Positions 62,016-64,000 of a DNA stretch of 64,000 nucleotides are shown in pieces. This stretch comes from Luteibacter jiangsuensis. Lineage in GTDB: Bacteria > Pseudomonadota > Gammaproteobacteria > Xanthomonadales > Rhodanobacteraceae. A program made the translations under genes and the position numbers. Below the pieces are notes generated by a model. That model ran no database searches and was not told the DNA's origin. It saw only the letters and a list, made by a program, of their open reading frames with translations. The number at the start of each line of letters is the position of its first letter. The stretch's first letter is position 1. The stretch lies in contig NZ_JAAQQR010000005.1 in NCBI RefSeq assembly GCF_011742555.1, forward strand, positions 186,001 through 250,000, written 5' to 3'.

Positions 62016-62098
62016 TGTGGGAGCCGCTTCAGCGGCGATGGGTGCTTGCGACAAGCTTGCTCGCTGCCGCGGGATCGCCGACAGAGCCGGCTCCCACA
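62016..62098. repeat. Family A REP pair, tandem copy 2
   Basis: Nearly the same 83-bp unit as at 61894, including about 20 bp of shared flank (AAGACTTCCC versus AAGATTTCCC, and GCGAGCTT). Differences are confined to a few bases (for example GACGAGC versus GACAAGC). It ends 66 bp before the CPBP protease start and may affect its leader. Confidence 0.88.
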
Positions 62099-62164
62099 TG
62101 GACTTACGAAGACCACTGTTCGGTAGACTTTAACGACAGCCTACGCAGCCGGAGGGAGCGACGC

Positions 62165-62956
62165 ATGGCACGACCCCTGACCCACATCGCCGGATATTTC
62201 GTGCTTGTCGCCGTCATGGCGTTCGGCGGAACGTTCGTCGCGGCGCTGGTTGTGCCTGCGCGGCTCGGGCCGTCGGTGGCCTGGTTCGCGAAGTGCCTGA
62301 TCGTGATGTGCCTGGTAGTGGCCCTGACCTGGGTCTACCTCCGGCGGGCCGGCATGGGATGGCGACGCTACGGTGTGAACCCTGGCTCGTGGCGAAACGG
62401 GCTGGGCGGTCTGGCGGCCGGTCTGGCTCTGGCCGTGGCCTGGTGCCTGCCGGTTTACCTCGTCGTGCCGTTCCACTGGGCAGCGAATGAGGCATTCGAC
62501 TGGACCGCGTTCGCTCTGGGCACCGGGGCGAGTATCGGCATGGGCATCGCCGAAGAAACGGGATATCGCACCTACGGCTTCGACCGTCTGCTCGACATTT
62601 ACGGACCGCTTGCGGCGCTGCTCGTACCCACCGCCGTCTTCGTCGGTGTGCACGTGGCCGGGGGCGTGCCATGGCTGGCCGGCCTTTTCGTGGTGGGATC
62701 GTCCAGCGTGATGTACGGCTGCCTCATGCTGGCGACCCGTAGTCTGCCCTTCGTGGCCGCGTTCCACATCGCCAACAACCTGGGACAGGACGCACTCCTG
62801 CGCACGAGCAGCGGGTCGCTGTGGAAACCCGTGTTCCATGCCGACGTCGCCACGGCGTCGCAGCCTGCGATATGGCTCGGCATGACGGCGCTGAATCTGC
62901 TGATGGCCAGCGCCGCATGGTGGGTCTGGCGTCGAACGCCCCGCCCCGAACTGTAG
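62165..62956 (+). CDS. CPBP family intramembrane metalloprotease
   Basis: The 263-residue membrane protein has about eight helices and the CPBP (Abi) motifs: motif 1 AEETGYR with Glu130-Glu131, motif 2 FVGVHVAG with His163, and motif 3 AFHIANN. Members are type II CAAX-like proteases involved in bacteriocin self-immunity or membrane protein maturation. The ATG at 62165 follows a GGAGGGAGCG ribosome site closely. The open frame extends upstream through the REPs but those residues are REP translation. Confidence 0.9.
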   Translation: MARPLTHIAGYFVLVAVMAFGGTFVAALVVPARLGPSVAWFAKCLIVMCLVVALTWVYLRRAGMGWRRYGVNPGSWRNGLGGLAAGLALAVAWCLPVYLVVPFHWAANEAFDWTAFALGTGASIGMGIAEETGYRTYGFDRLLDIYGPLAALLVPTAVFVGVHVAGGVPWLAGLFVVGSSSVMYGCLMLATRSLPFVAAFHIANNLGQDALLRTSSGSLWKPVFHADVATASQPAIWLGMTALNLLMASAAWWVWRRTPRPEL

Positions 62957-63059
62957 GAGCGCGCCTTGCGCGCGACATGTTTTGTGGCCGTCCCCGGGAG
63001 CTGGCGCGCCAGACTGGGGACAGGCGCGAAAACATGTCGCGCGCAGGGCGCGCTCCTAC
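62953..63059. repeat. Family B palindromic repeat, copy 2
   Basis: A 107-bp element bounded by GTAGGAGCGCGC and its complement, with GGGAGCTGGCGCGCCAG inside and GCGAAAACATGTCGCGCGC near the right end. In reverse orientation it matches the repeat at 3050-3175. It begins on the stop codon of the CPBP gene and ends 30 bp from the GH27 stop. Confidence 0.78.
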
Positions 63060-63089
63060 CGTGGCGGGAGTGCGTTTATGCCCTGGCTA

Positions 63090-64000
63090 TCACTGACTTA
63101 TGCGGTACATCACCGTGGCGTGCGGTCCCAGCGTGGTTTTGATCGAGCCGTCGCCCTTCGCATCGGTGTGAGCCCACAGGTCGCGCATGGTGTAGCTGCC
63201 GCCTGCCTTCAGGCCGATTTCCGCAGCGGTGACCGTCACGGCTTTCGCCTTGTCGCCTTCATTGAACACGGCCACTGCGCGACCGCCGTCCTTCAGCGGC
63301 TTCACGATGACGTGGATGCCGTCGGCATCCCTCACCTGTTTGCCCTGCACGCCCAGCGGATCCTGGTCGATCGCGATCACGTCCTTGTTGAGCAGGATCT
63401 TCAGCGCGTCCGGCTTGATCGTGCGCAAGTCGGTACCGATGAGCAACGGCGCGGCCATGATGGACCAGAGGCTGAAGTGGCTGCGGTATTCGACATCGGT
63501 CATGCCGCCGTTGCCGACCTCGAGCATGTCGGGGTCGTTCCAGTGGCCGAGGCTAGCGTATTTGTCGAGGACCACGTTCTCCTTGAAGATCTTCAGCATC
63601 GACGCGTAGTTGTCGCTGATGTCGCCGGTGGTACGCCAGGAGCCCGCATCGACCGGGTCCTTTCCGGCCCAGAGCCAGGGCTTGTTCTCGCCCCACTCGC
63701 ACATGCTGTAGAAGATCTGCCGCCCGCTGTTGCGCAGCGCTTCGGCCATGGCGGTGTAACGCTTCTTGGCGTCTATCTTCTGGTTGTTGCAGTTGTCGTA
63801 CTTGAGGTAGTCCACATGCCAGGAAGCGAAGGTTTTCGCATCCTCTTTCTCGTGCCCAAGCCCGCCCGGAAAGCCGCGGTTCTCCTGCAGCGGCTCGCAC
63901 GTCGAGGTGCCTGCACTCGAGTACAGGCCGAACTTCAGGCCGCGCTCGTGGATATAGTCGGCAAGCGCCGCGATACCGCTCGGGAAACGCTTCGGGTTCG
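63090..64000 (-). CDS. GH27 alpha-galactosidase, C-terminal part, cut by window edge
   Basis: About 303 C-terminal residues of a glycoside hydrolase family 27 enzyme; the gene runs off the right edge. YLKYDNCNNQ carries the catalytic nucleophile Asp, HWNDPDMLEVGNG the acid/base Asp, and LIGTDLRTI and IAIDQDPLGVQGKQV are conserved. The C-terminal beta domain (VFNEGDKAKAVTVTAAEIG, MRDLWAHTDAKG) is complete. It removes terminal alpha-linked galactose from oligo- or polysaccharides, presumably outside the cytoplasm, but the N-terminus and any signal peptide are beyond the window. Confidence 0.94.
   Translation of the reverse strand, partial: NPKRFPSGIAALADYIHERGLKFGLYSSAGTSTCEPLQENRGFPGGLGHEKEDAKTFASWHVDYLKYDNCNNQKIDAKKRYTAMAEALRNSGRQIFYSMCEWGENKPWLWAGKDPVDAGSWRTTGDISDNYASMLKIFKENVVLDKYASLGHWNDPDMLEVGNGGMTDVEYRSHFSLWSIMAAPLLIGTDLRTIKPDALKILLNKDVIAIDQDPLGVQGKQVRDADGIHVIVKPLKDGGRAVAVFNEGDKAKAVTVTAAEIGLKAGGSYTMRDLWAHTDAKGDGSIKTTLGPHATVMYRISQ

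Overview
The window is GC-rich, densely coded chromosomal DNA from a gammaproteobacterium. Gene content and order (guaA-guaB-folD, der-bamB-yfgM, rodZ-pilW-rlmN-ndk, a rhodanese-MoeB fusion, a FadN-type beta-oxidation operon, CioAB-type oxidase, AttH-type transporter) together with abundant REP-like palindromes point to the Lysobacterales (Xanthomonadales), most likely Rhodanobacteraceae such as Luteibacter or Dyella. The family-level placement is inference from gene content only. I saw no phage, IS element, CRISPR array, tRNA or rRNA. Both window edges cut genes: guaA on the left and a GH27 alpha-galactosidase on the right.

Layout. 1-12 kb: housekeeping block, mostly minus strand: purine synthesis (guaA, guaB), folate C1 metabolism (folD), a GNAT acetyltransferase, MoeB with an N-terminal rhodanese, ribosome GTPase Der, BamB, a YfgM-like protein, RodZ, PilW, RlmN and Ndk. 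12-16.5 kb: PsrA-like TetR regulator with a perfect palindromic operator, then a fused hydroxyacyl-CoA dehydrogenase/enoyl-CoA hydratase and a thiolase. 16.5-25.3 kb: MBL hydrolase, CsaA, FAD oxidase, 3-hydroxyanthranilate dioxygenase, Nudix hydrolase, an outer-membrane protein, two tandem amino-acid permeases and a Tat-exported HiPIP. 25.4-30.6 kb: methionine salvage (mtnB-mtnD-mtnC, then on the other strand a KMTB aminotransferase and an omega-amidase). Both parts carry the same unusual palindrome just before the first gene. 30.5-38.5 kb: LysR/azoreductase pair, a tiny cysteine-rich metallothionein-like gene with a 49-codon partner, a MrfA/MrfB-type repair operon whose nuclease gene contains REP elements in frame, and a string of small unknown proteins. 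38.5-46.8 kb: two divergent L,D-transpeptidases, a DUF421 gene remnant, a 2OG-Fe dioxygenase, BON and glycine-rich stress proteins, a CHAD protein, a DUF1080 hydrolase and a GH18 chitinase. 47-50.7 kb: CioAB-type quinol oxidase with its 37-residue DUF2474 subunit. 50.7-64 kb: YkgJ protein, Att-type ABC system, GDSL hydrolase, cation/proton antiporter, EAL protein, a DUF1989/YqcI-YcgG pair, MOSC protein, CPBP protease and GH27.

Two families of dispersed palindromic repeats occur. Family A (unit beginning TGTGGGAGCCG) lies at 2.0, 16.5, 28.4-28.6, 33.4-33.6, 45.3 and 61.9-62.1 kb. Family B (ends GTAGGAGCGCGC) lies at 3.05 and 62.95 kb. Family A has invaded coding sequence at least twice: it supplies the last residues of the C13-peptidase-like protein and two in-frame segments of the MrfB-like nuclease. 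I judge these REP invasions, the shared methionine-salvage palindrome and the metallothionein-like mini-operon to be the most interesting items.
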